This document shows, one piece after another, positions 18,559-29,437 of a stretch of DNA of 51,224 nucleotides. The DNA comes from an uncultured Bacilli bacterium (GTDB taxonomy: Bacteria > Bacillota_I > Bacilli_A > RFN20 > CAG-449), in the NCBI GenBank assembly GCA_947626895.1, contig CANQTY010000005.1:1-51224 (forward strand), read 5' to 3'. Both the position numbers and the translations under genes were made by a program. The notes beneath the pieces were generated by a model. That model searched no databases and was not told where the DNA came from. It was given only the letters and a program-made list of their open reading frames with translations. Position 1 is the stretch's first letter; each line of letters starts with the position of its first letter.

Positions 18559-19440
18559 TTATTTTTTACCATATTTTTGATAATGGAGTAAAAGTACCAT
18601 TTCTCGAAGAACTTTACATGCTACCGCAGTAGAAACACCACTTGCATCATAATGTGGGGATAATTCTACAATATCCGCGCCAACGATGTTATTTAATTTG
18701 CGCATATCTAAGATTGCTTGTTGGAGTTCTTTATAAGAGATTCCTCCTGCTTCAGGGGTCCCTGTTCCAGGAAAAATAGAAGGATCTAATACATCTAAAT
18801 CAATCGTAATATAAATAGGTTCATCTTTCCACGCTTCAATGCGTTCATTTAAACCTTCTAAATCATATTTATGAAGATAAGTATGTCCTTCATCTGCCCA
18901 ATAAAATTCACTAGAGTCTCCAGAACGGATACCAAATTGAGCAATACGACCATCTCCTAGAAGGTCATAGCATTTTCTTAATACAGTCGCATGAGATAAT
19001 TTTCTTCCTAAAAATTCCTCTCTTAAGTCGGTATGGGCATCAAAATGAATGATATGTAAAGAAGGATATTTTTTTACATATTCACGAATTGTACCAAGAG
19101 TGACTAGATGTTCTCCCCCAATCATCATGACCTTTTTATTGTCGTTTAATATTCCTTTTGTAATTCTTGAGATCTCTTTTAAACTACCCTCGACATCCCC
19201 TAAAGGAAGCTCTAAATCTCCAATATCACAAGTAGGAACATCTTTTAAATCCATATCAAAGTAAGGTGAATACCATTCTAAACCGATGGAATCCTCTCTT
19301 ATTGCACTTCCCGCAAAACGAGTTCCAGGGCGAAAAGAACATGTCGCATCCATTGGCGAGGAAAAGATGACAACTTCGGCATCTTTATATTCACTTTCAC
19401 AACTTTGAAATACACAAGTATTCTTTTTTAAATGCATCAT
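18559..19440 (-). CDS. speB: Agmatinase (ureohydrolase)
   Basis: GGEHLVTLG, HFDAHTDLR, TIDLDVLDPSIFPGTGTPEAGG manganese-binding motifs; ORF track extends to 19461, internal Met used here. Confidence 0.92.
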   Translation of the reverse strand: MMHLKKNTCVFQSCESEYKDAEVVIFSSPMDATCSFRPGTRFAGSAIREDSIGLEWYSPYFDMDLKDVPTCDIGDLELPLGDVEGSLKEISRITKGILNDNKKVMMIGGEHLVTLGTIREYVKKYPSLHIIHFDAHTDLREEFLGRKLSHATVLRKCYDLLGDGRIAQFGIRSGDSSEFYWADEGHTYLHKYDLEGLNERIEAWKDEPIYITIDLDVLDPSIFPGTGTPEAGGISYKELQQAILDMRKLNNIVGADIVELSPHYDASGVSTAVACKVLREMVLLLHYQKYGKK

Positions 19441-19442
19441 TT

Positions 19443-20924
19443 TTAATTTCCTTCTTTCCATTGATCTTGATCAATTACTTGAATCATACCTAAGGGTGAG
19501 TCTTTAATAATTGTTCCCCCGCTAGATTCATAAAATTCATATATTTCTATTAAATTTTTAGAGATGATTTCTCCAGGAATTAATAAGGGTATTCCAGGAG
19601 GGTAAATCATCACTGATTCAGAACATATTTCGCCTTCGGCTTTAGAAATAACAACTCTTTTACTCGGTGCATGATAAGCTTCTCTAGGACGTACATAAAT
19701 ATCTCCGTAGTCAAAGATGAAGTTTTTCATAGGAATCTTTTTTCCACCTTCATAATATAAAGAAGAGATTTCTTTAAATGCTTTGATTAGATGGTCTACA
19801 TCCTCTTTGGTAGAACCAATTGCTAAGATAGCTAAAACTAGATACGTTTCTGCAAGTTCAAGTTGAATATTAAATTTCTTTCTTAATAAATGCATGATTT
19901 CAAAACCTGAATGACCTAGTTCTCTTACGGCAATAACAAGACGTGTTTCGTCAAAACTAAACTGCCCATTTCCTGTTTTTTCTCCATAAGATGGAGTTAA
20001 ACATAGAATTCCTGGAATTTTATTTAATTCATTTCTTGCATAACTTGCTAATGCTAAATTTTGACTTAAAATATCATGTCCATGAAAGACCATATATTTT
20101 CTTGCTGCATCTAAACTAGCAAGTAAAAGATGACTTGGAGAAGTCGAACCAAACATTGCATAAACTTTTAATAATTTTTCGTAACTTACTCTATCACCTT
20201 TTAAAAGTAAAGCTGATGATTGAGTTAAACTACCCATGGTTTTATGAATCGATACTGCCGATACGTCTGCTCCTGCTTCCATTGCAGAGAGAGGTAAAGA
20301 TTCATGAAAATGGAAATGTGCTCCATGAGCCTCATCGACTAAAACAAGCATATTTCTTTTATGTGCTTCTTTAACAACTGAAGCAATATCACATGTAACT
20401 CCAAAATATGTAGGATTAATGATAAAAACAGCTTTAGCATCAGGATTTTCATCCATCGCTTTTATATAATCTTCAACTAAAATATTATTTGCAATTCCTA
20501 AATATTGATCATATTGAGGTTCTACAAAGATAGGAAACGCTCCTGAAACAATTAAAGAATTAATCACCGATTTATGGACATTTCTAGGTAAAATAATCTT
20601 TTCATTGGCATTTACTGTGCCCATGATCATCATCATGATACCTGAAGTTGTACCGTTTATTAAAAAGATTGCTTTATCCGCGCCATAGGCATCCGCTAAA
20701 AGATTGGCACTTTGTTCTATAACTCCTCCACCTCGATATAAAACATCAATTCCAATTGGAGCATTTACATCATAACGAAAGGCATCAATACCAATAACAT
20801 CACTCAATTCGGTATGAATTCTTCCCATTTTATGTCCTGGAACATCAAATGGAATCGGATTAGAGGCAACATACTCTTTTAAAGCAGTGAGTAATGGAGT
20901 CTTTTCTTGTTCTTTTAAGTCCAT
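19443..20924 (-). CDS. Orn/Lys/Arg decarboxylase (fold-I, PLP), probable arginine decarboxylase
   Basis: PFDVPGHKMG; FLINGTTSGIMMMI; VDEAHGAHFHF; SIHKTMGSLTQSS PLP lysine; adjacent to agmatinase. Confidence 0.92.
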   Translation of the reverse strand: MDLKEQEKTPLLTALKEYVASNPIPFDVPGHKMGRIHTELSDVIGIDAFRYDVNAPIGIDVLYRGGGVIEQSANLLADAYGADKAIFLINGTTSGIMMMIMGTVNANEKIILPRNVHKSVINSLIVSGAFPIFVEPQYDQYLGIANNILVEDYIKAMDENPDAKAVFIINPTYFGVTCDIASVVKEAHKRNMLVLVDEAHGAHFHFHESLPLSAMEAGADVSAVSIHKTMGSLTQSSALLLKGDRVSYEKLLKVYAMFGSTSPSHLLLASLDAARKYMVFHGHDILSQNLALASYARNELNKIPGILCLTPSYGEKTGNGQFSFDETRLVIAVRELGHSGFEIMHLLRKKFNIQLELAETYLVLAILAIGSTKEDVDHLIKAFKEISSLYYEGGKKIPMKNFIFDYGDIYVRPREAYHAPSKRVVISKAEGEICSESVMIYPPGIPLLIPGEIISKNLIEIYEFYESSGGTIIKDSPLGMIQVIDQDQWKEGN

Positions 20925-20925
20925 C

Positions 20926-22098
20926 TTAAAGTCTCTTCATCAATTCTTTGATTTCTTGTACTTTATCTAGTTTTTCCCATGGACAATTGACATCTGGGCG
21001 ACCAAAATGTCCATAATTAGATAAATCTCGATAATGGAATTCTGGCTTTGTTAAAGAGAAATTCTTGATAATCATGCCAGGACGTAAATCAAACAATTTG
21101 TTGATAATAGTTAAGATTTTTTCCTTGCTAATCTTTTCAGTATTAAATGTTTCTATAGCAATTGAGATAGGATGAGACATTCCAATTCCATAGCTCAATT
21201 GAATTTCTAGCATATCTGCGACTCCCGCAGCAACAAGATTTTTAGCTACATAACGTGCAGCATAAGCAGCACTTCGATCCACTTTAGAAGGATCTTTTCC
21301 TGAGAAAGCCCCTCCACCTGAACGAGCTTTACCTCCATAAGTATCTACAATAATTTTTCTACCTGTTAAACCTGTATCTCCAGCAGGTCCACCTAAAACA
21401 AATCTTCCAGTTGGGTTAATAAAATATTTAAAATCTGTGTTTAAATGGAAACTTTTTACGACAGGAACCATGATTTTATCATGAATAAAGGCTTTAAATT
21501 CATCTAAAGAAACATTTTCATCATGCTGACATGACATTAAAATCGTATCGACACGAATATCATGTGTATAATCAATTGTCACTTGAGCTTTCATATCAGG
21601 TCGAGCACCAATAAATGAACCATCTTTTCTTAAAGAAGTTGCTAAACGAACTAATTTATGCGCCATAACAATAGGTAAAGGCATATAATTTTCTGTTTCA
21701 TTCGAGGCATAGCCAAACATCATGCCTTGGTCTCCTGCGCCGATATTTTCTAAAGAATCTCCATCAACTCCTTGAGCGATATCAAGTGATTGATGTTTAA
21801 TGCGGTTTTCAATTTTACATGTATTTCCATTAAAAAGATATTCGTCTTTATCATAACCGATATCTAAAATGACTTTTTTAGCAATATTTTCATAGTCGAT
21901 GATGTCGTTATTATGTAATGTAATTTCTCCGCCGATTAAAAGATAATCTGTGGTGGCAAAACATTCACATGCCACACGTGCATTCGCGTCGCTTTTTAAA
22001 CATTCATCTAAAATTGCGTCTGCGATTTGATCACAAACCTTGTCAGGATGTCCTTCTGAAACAGATTCAGAAGTAAATAAAATTTTTGTTTCTTCCAT
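20926..22098 (-). CDS. metK: S-adenosylmethionine synthetase
   Basis: TSESVSEGHPDKVCDQIADAILD; GAGDQGMMFGYA; GGGAFSGKDPSKVDRSAAYAARY. Confidence 0.98.
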   Translation of the reverse strand: MEETKILFTSESVSEGHPDKVCDQIADAILDECLKSDANARVACECFATTDYLLIGGEITLHNNDIIDYENIAKKVILDIGYDKDEYLFNGNTCKIENRIKHQSLDIAQGVDGDSLENIGAGDQGMMFGYASNETENYMPLPIVMAHKLVRLATSLRKDGSFIGARPDMKAQVTIDYTHDIRVDTILMSCQHDENVSLDEFKAFIHDKIMVPVVKSFHLNTDFKYFINPTGRFVLGGPAGDTGLTGRKIIVDTYGGKARSGGGAFSGKDPSKVDRSAAYAARYVAKNLVAAGVADMLEIQLSYGIGMSHPISIAIETFNTEKISKEKILTIINKLFDLRPGMIIKNFSLTKPEFHYRDLSNYGHFGRPDVNCPWEKLDKVQEIKELMKRL

Positions 22099-22104
22099 AC
22101 TTTA

Positions 22105-22121
22105 CTCCTGCAAAGCAGGAG
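22105..22121 (-). promoter_or_regulatory. SD-sequestering hairpin upstream of metK
   Basis: Perfect CTCCTGC-TTT-GCAGGAG on minus strand; the 3' arm contains the metK SD (AGGAG, 6 nt before ATG). Confidence 0.65.
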
Positions 22122-22123
22122 CA

Positions 22124-22315
22124 CTATTTTTTCTTCCTACTTTGCGCCTTTAAATTATTGCTTTTTTCATTCTTAAAGTCAATCATATTAATTTTATTTA
22201 AGAAAAGTTCTTGGGGAGTTATTCCCGTGACTTTTTGAATCACGTCATAATCCATTCCTAGTTCAAAAAAAGTCTCTGCAAGTTTGAATTGTTCTTGATG
22301 TTTTTTTGTTTTCAT
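22124..22315 (-). CDS. Small HTH-like protein
   Basis: 63 aa; AETFFELGMDYDVIQKVTGITPQELF resembles a helix-turn-helix; lies directly upstream of metK. Confidence 0.55.
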   Translation of the reverse strand: MKTKKHQEQFKLAETFFELGMDYDVIQKVTGITPQELFLNKINMIDFKNEKSNNLKAQSRKKK

Positions 22316-22409
22316 TTTCTTTCACCCCTATTAGTATTAGTATGTGAAGAATAGAAAAACATAATCATCTAAAGATGAAATTTATAAATGAACTATGTGA
22401 GGTAACTAT

Positions 22410-23822
22410 TTATTTTCTACTTTTTAAAATTTCTCGAGCAATTTTAACTCCATTTGCGCCAGCTTGAGCTAAGCCTCGAGTAATTCCTGCGCCATCTCCA
22501 CCAACATAAAGATTTTTAATTTTGGTTTCAAAATGCTCATCACAAGCGATACGATCACTATAAAATTTTGCTTCTACTCCATAAAAGAGGGTATGGTCAT
22601 TTGCAATACCTGGAGTTACAACATTTAAAGCGGTCATCATTTCAATCAAAGATTGCATCGTTTTATAAGGTAAAATTAAGCCTAAATCCCCTGGCACTGC
22701 TTCTTTTAATGTAGGGCGAACAAAGCCTTCATCAATTCTTCTTTTTGTTGATCTTCTTCCTGCTTTAATATCGCCATATTTTTGGACAATGACAGAGCCT
22801 CCACTTAATTTATTGGCTAAAGAAGAGATTTCTTCTGCATATTGATTTGGATCTTTAAAGGGTTCAGAAAATTCATGAGAAACAAGTAAAGCAAAGTTTG
22901 TATTTTGACTTCCTAGCTCAATAGAATGGTAAGAATGACCATTGCAGACCATGATGCCATTATGGTTTTCAATAACTACATGACCACTGGGGTTGGAACA
23001 AAATGTTCTTACTTGTGTACCTACGGAGGTGTTATAGATAAATTTTCCTTCATATAAATAACGATTAATATCATCCATAATGATGTTATTTGTTTCCACT
23101 CGAACACCGATATCAACGCGGTTATTGGTGACTTCGATGCCATGTTTCATCATCATCGAGGATAACCATTGTGCTCCAGGTCTACCCACACCTAAAGAGA
23201 CGGCATCCGCTTCAATTACTTCACCGTTTTTTAAGATAACACCTTTTACTTTATTATCTTCTACAACAATATCTATGACTTCGCATTTAAAGCGATAATC
23301 TACATGACCCTTCATCGCTTCAAAGATATTTTTTAAGACATTTAAATTGAGTTCAGTACCTAAATGTCTTACTTCTGAACGGAGCAATTTTAGACCAACT
23401 GATATAGCTTTTTTTTCAATTTCAAAAACTTCTTTCGTGTTAGGATTTGTTAATTCTTTTGGTGCTCCATATTGAAGTTGAATTTGATCTACATAACGGA
23501 TTAATTCAATGACTTCTTCTGTCGATAAATAATCGGTCATCCATCCTCCAAAATCGCTTGTGATATTAAATTTTCCATCAGAAAAAGCCCCACATCCCCC
23601 AAAACCAGAAGTCATAGAACAAGCAGGTTTACAACCTGAATTTCCATAGATATCTTTAGGACATTGTTTAATCTTTTTCTCTAAAATAGGACAATTTCGA
23701 TGATAAATATCATTTCCTTTATCAATTAAAAGAACTTTTAAATTTGGATCATTATGCATGAGTTCATAGGCAGTATAGATGCCCATAGGACCTGCTCCAA
23801 CAATAACGACATCATACTTCAT
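22410..23822 (-). CDS. FAD-dependent dehydrogenase (NAD(P)/FAD-dependent oxidoreductase)
   Basis: VVIVGAGPMGIYTAYEL dinucleotide fold; CSMTSGFGGCGAFSDGKFN; LYVGGDGAGITRGLAQAGANGV. Confidence 0.9.
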   Translation of the reverse strand: MKYDVVIVGAGPMGIYTAYELMHNDPNLKVLLIDKGNDIYHRNCPILEKKIKQCPKDIYGNSGCKPACSMTSGFGGCGAFSDGKFNITSDFGGWMTDYLSTEEVIELIRYVDQIQLQYGAPKELTNPNTKEVFEIEKKAISVGLKLLRSEVRHLGTELNLNVLKNIFEAMKGHVDYRFKCEVIDIVVEDNKVKGVILKNGEVIEADAVSLGVGRPGAQWLSSMMMKHGIEVTNNRVDIGVRVETNNIIMDDINRYLYEGKFIYNTSVGTQVRTFCSNPSGHVVIENHNGIMVCNGHSYHSIELGSQNTNFALLVSHEFSEPFKDPNQYAEEISSLANKLSGGSVIVQKYGDIKAGRRSTKRRIDEGFVRPTLKEAVPGDLGLILPYKTMQSLIEMMTALNVVTPGIANDHTLFYGVEAKFYSDRIACDEHFETKIKNLYVGGDGAGITRGLAQAGANGVKIAREILKSRK

Positions 23823-26398
<2,576 letters not shown>

Positions 26399-26405
26399 AT
26401 TTTAC

Positions 26406-26951
26406 CTACTTAATATATTTTGGATTAATGACTCCGACATAAGGTAAATTACGATATGCTTCATTATAATCAAGTCCATATCCAATCACAAATTTATTTT
26501 CAATTTCAAAGCCTACATATTTTGCTTGAATGGGAACTTCTCTTCTTTCTTTTTTATCAAGTAACACACACATTTCACAAGATAAACATCCTTGAGCTTT
26601 AAAATATTGTTTTAATTGATAATACGTAAGACCTGTATCGATTATATCCTCAATTAATAAGATATCTCTTCCTCGAATTTCAAAATTCGAATTAGAAATC
26701 GTGACATTTCCAGTCGTTGAGGTCGTATTTCCAATATAGCTTGATGCTTTAATAAATTCGATACGACAATCGATATGGATATTTTTCATTAAGTCCGCGA
26801 AAAAAAAGATAGCACCCTTTAATGTGCAGACGATTGTAAGAGGGGCGTTTTGATAATCTTCATTAATTTTTAATGCAAGTTCTTCCGCTTTCTTACGAAT
26901 TTCTTCTTCTGATAAAAGAATTTCACTAACGATGTCTTCAGGATAATTCAT
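26406..26951 (-). CDS. hpt: Hypoxanthine phosphoribosyltransferase
   Basis: VCTLKGAIFFFADLM; ILLIEDIIDTGLTYYQL PRPP motif; VGYGLDYNEAYRNLPYVG. Confidence 0.95.
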   Translation of the reverse strand: MNYPEDIVSEILLSEEEIRKKAEELALKINEDYQNAPLTIVCTLKGAIFFFADLMKNIHIDCRIEFIKASSYIGNTTSTTGNVTISNSNFEIRGRDILLIEDIIDTGLTYYQLKQYFKAQGCLSCEMCVLLDKKERREVPIQAKYVGFEIENKFVIGYGLDYNEAYRNLPYVGVINPKYIK

Positions 26952-26967
26952 ATTGACCTCCAAAAAG

Positions 26968-27003
26968 AAAACACGTAAACATCATACCATAGCTTACGTG
27001 TTT
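26968..27003 (-). terminator. Terminator downstream of the rnf cluster
   Basis: Perfect 10-bp inverted repeat AAACACGTAA/TTACGTGTTT followed by TTTTC on minus strand. Confidence 0.75.
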
Positions 27004-27034
27004 TTAAAATTGAAATGATAGGTTTTTTCTTTTT

Positions 27035-27364
27035 TTATTCGCTGACTTTTAAAGTTTCACCATTTGGTCCAGGTGTGCTATTTAAATAAGTCACGATTGT
27101 TTGAGCTTTATCTTGTTTAATCACTTTACACATACGTACTTTCGTGACCTTTCCTTCGATAATAGCATCTACTAAACCTGCACAACCAGGATATCCACAG
27201 GCACCGCAATTGGCACCAGGCATATTTTTCATAACTTCCGCTTTACGTGGATCTTCTTGCACGGATAAAAATTTATCTGCAAGAGCAAGAACAACACCTA
27301 AAATAATGGCGATAACAACGATTACCGCGGCAGCAATTAACATTGATTGATAGTTAAATTCCAT
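27035..27364 (-). CDS. rnfB: RnfB-like subunit, short form: N-terminal TM plus one [4Fe-4S] motif only
   Basis: ALADKFLSVQEDPRK...MPGANCGACGYPGCAGLVDAIIEGKVTKVRMCK matches the RnfB N-terminal region; stops at 109 aa. Confidence 0.85.
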   Translation of the reverse strand: MEFNYQSMLIAAAVIVVIAIILGVVLALADKFLSVQEDPRKAEVMKNMPGANCGACGYPGCAGLVDAIIEGKVTKVRMCKVIKQDKAQTIVTYLNSTPGPNGETLKVSE

Positions 27365-27556
27365 TTATTTTTCCTCCTTATTATCTGCTGCATCGTCCTT
27401 ATTTTTATTAAACTTACAGAAAGTATTTTTACATTCTAGACATTCAATATCATCATCACACCCTTCAGGTTTTGCTACCTTTTTATTTAAAAGATAACCG
27501 ATGATAAAAATGGTAAGTAAAACAGCAACAATTCCAATCGCAGCAATGATTTCCAT
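27365..27556 (-). CDS. Small single-TM four-Cys protein inside the rnf cluster
   Basis: 63 aa: N-terminal TM, then C-x5-C-x2-C-x4-C and an acidic/Lys tail; lies between rnfA and rnfB. Confidence 0.75.
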   Translation of the reverse strand: MEIIAAIGIVAVLLTIFIIGYLLNKKVAKPEGCDDDIECLECKNTFCKFNKNKDDAADNKEEK

Positions 27557-27557
27557 T

Positions 27558-28181
27558 TTAGAAAATTCCTACAAGTCCATTCATAAAGATCATGGCCATA
27601 ATTGCAGTACAAAGTAAACCGACGGCAACGCCAGAAAATCCTTTAGGAATTGGTGCATTTTGTAATCGTTCTCTTAAAACAGAGAAGATGTAAAGAGCTA
27701 AGAAGAAACCTAATGCTGTACCAATAGAATAAACAAGCATGAAGATGAAATCACCAAATTCACCACCGATAGAATTAGTAAGGGATAATCCACCTAAAAG
27801 GGCATCCATATCGACGACTTGTTTACAGATATATAAGACAACACAGTTCGTGGTAATTAAAGGAAGATAGATTCCTAATGATTTATATAAAGATGGTGAG
27901 AACTTTTTAATAAACATTTCCACGAATTGCACGACACTTGCGACGACTAAAATAAAGCAAAGTGTCGACATATATTCAATATTCCATAAGACAAGGAGCT
28001 TATTTAATAAATAGCAGATAATCGAGGCTAAAACCGCGACGAAAGTAAGAGCAAATCCCATACCAACAGCGCTTTTCTTCGATTTAGAAACACCTAAATA
28101 AGAACATACCCCATAAGGAAGGGAGAATACGACGTTACTTGTTAACATCGCAATCATGAGTAACTTGAATACTTCTAACAT
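27558..28181 (-). CDS. rnfA: RnfA-like membrane subunit
   Basis: SNVVFSLPYGVCSYLGVSK; TTNCVVLYICK; gene order. Confidence 0.9.
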   Translation of the reverse strand: MLEVFKLLMIAMLTSNVVFSLPYGVCSYLGVSKSKKSAVGMGFALTFVAVLASIICYLLNKLLVLWNIEYMSTLCFILVVASVVQFVEMFIKKFSPSLYKSLGIYLPLITTNCVVLYICKQVVDMDALLGGLSLTNSIGGEFGDFIFMLVYSIGTALGFFLALYIFSVLRERLQNAPIPKGFSGVAVGLLCTAIMAMIFMNGLVGIF

Positions 28182-28183
28182 AA

Positions 28184-28894
28184 TTATTTAACCTCCTTTA
28201 CTGGAGCGCCATTTTCGGCTTCTTTTTTTAAAGCAGCTTCTTTTTTAGCTTTTTCTTTTTTATGTTCATCCATCATCATACGGATACAATAGAAAACACC
28301 TAAGATTAAGCCAAACATCATAAAGGCACCAGAACTTTGGACAAAGATTGGCATCTTATATTCTGCAAATGGTAAGAAAGAGAATAATAATTCATTGTTG
28401 AATGGATTACGGATAGTAAATCCACCTGTTCCTAATAATTCTCTAAAGAAAGCTAAGATTAAACAAGAGATTAAAAATCCGATTCCTGTTCCAAGTCCAT
28501 CAAGCATTGAATCTACAACACCATTTTTACTAGCAAAAGCTTCCGCTCTTCCTAAAATGATGCAGTTAACTGTAATCATAGGAATAAATAATCCTAAACT
28601 ACTTGCTAAATCTGGAGTAAATGCCTTCATCAAGTATTCAACCATCGTAACAAAGCTAGCGATGATGACGATAAAGACGGGAATACGAACTTCATTTGGT
28701 ACCCATTTACGAATTAAAGAGATAAAGGTATTCGTAAAGAATAAAACCATAATGACAGCGACACCCATACCTAAAGCGTTATTTAATGAGGTGGTAATTC
28801 CTAAGACTGGACACATACCAAGGAGATTTACTAAAATGGCATTTTCACGAATCAAAGGATTTACAAACGTAGCTAGTTTTCCATCTTTTTTCAT
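28184..28894 (-). CDS. rnfE: RnfE-like membrane subunit
   Basis: NPLIRENAILVNLLGMCPVLGITTSLNNALGMG; MITVNCIILGRAEAFASKN. Confidence 0.95.
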   Translation of the reverse strand: MKKDGKLATFVNPLIRENAILVNLLGMCPVLGITTSLNNALGMGVAVIMVLFFTNTFISLIRKWVPNEVRIPVFIVIIASFVTMVEYLMKAFTPDLASSLGLFIPMITVNCIILGRAEAFASKNGVVDSMLDGLGTGIGFLISCLILAFFRELLGTGGFTIRNPFNNELLFSFLPFAEYKMPIFVQSSGAFMMFGLILGVFYCIRMMMDEHKKEKAKKEAALKKEAENGAPVKEVK

Positions 28895-29436
28895 TAGGCA
28901 TTACCTCCTAAAGTTTTGTAATGAGCTAAAGCTTGATCAACAGCTTTTTTCATTGCATTCTTTGTTTTAGTCGCTCCTGCATAAGCTGGGAATTCATTTT
29001 GTCCTGTATAAGTTTTTAATTCACTTAAAGTTGTTTCATTGTTTTCATATTTACTAGCATAACCAGAATTGTTATTGGTAATCATTGAATATGAATCAAT
29101 TTTTCCACTTGTCTTATCAATTCCAAGCATAAAGGAGACTGTTCCCGATTGGGGATTATCTGTAGTTAAAGAATAGACATAAGAAGAAGCACTTCCATGA
29201 GGAACTTCCACTAGACCAGTGATATTTGTATAACCATTGCTAGCAAAGTCATAAGTGACTTCTTTAATGCCATCTACTTGAACACCATCATAAAGAACTT
29301 GATATGCTTCATTTCTTTTGACCATTTCATTATGTTCAATGACGGGTTGACAAACGTTATAGACCGCGGCAAGCGCTGTTCCAAAAAAGAGACATACACC
29401 ACCTAAAAATAAAGGAAGTTTTATAAATTTATTCAT
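28894..29436 (-). CDS. rnfG: RnfG-like subunit (FMN-binding)
   Basis: N-terminal TM; FPAYAGATKTKNAMKKAVDQAL FMN-attachment-like motif; gene order. Confidence 0.85.
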   Translation of the reverse strand: MNKFIKLPLFLGGVCLFFGTALAAVYNVCQPVIEHNEMVKRNEAYQVLYDGVQVDGIKEVTYDFASNGYTNITGLVEVPHGSASSYVYSLTTDNPQSGTVSFMLGIDKTSGKIDSYSMITNNNSGYASKYENNETTLSELKTYTGQNEFPAYAGATKTKNAMKKAVDQALAHYKTLGGNA

Positions 29437-29437
29437 T

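Noticed and set aside
22316-22409. SAM riboswitch upstream of the metK operon
   Set aside because: Only ~94 nt between genes and no recognisable SAM-I/S-box elements
27004-27034. Frameshift or sequencing error truncating rnfB
   Set aside because: No ferredoxin-like CxxCxxCxxxC coding was seen after the stop; the sequence passes straight to a terminator and hpt. A deletion relative to ancestors cannot be excluded without relatives
28395-28970. Plus-strand 191-aa ORF opposite rnfE/rnfG
   Set aside because: Antisense to well-supported rnfE; low-complexity Lys/Ile/Pro composition typical of shadow ORFs
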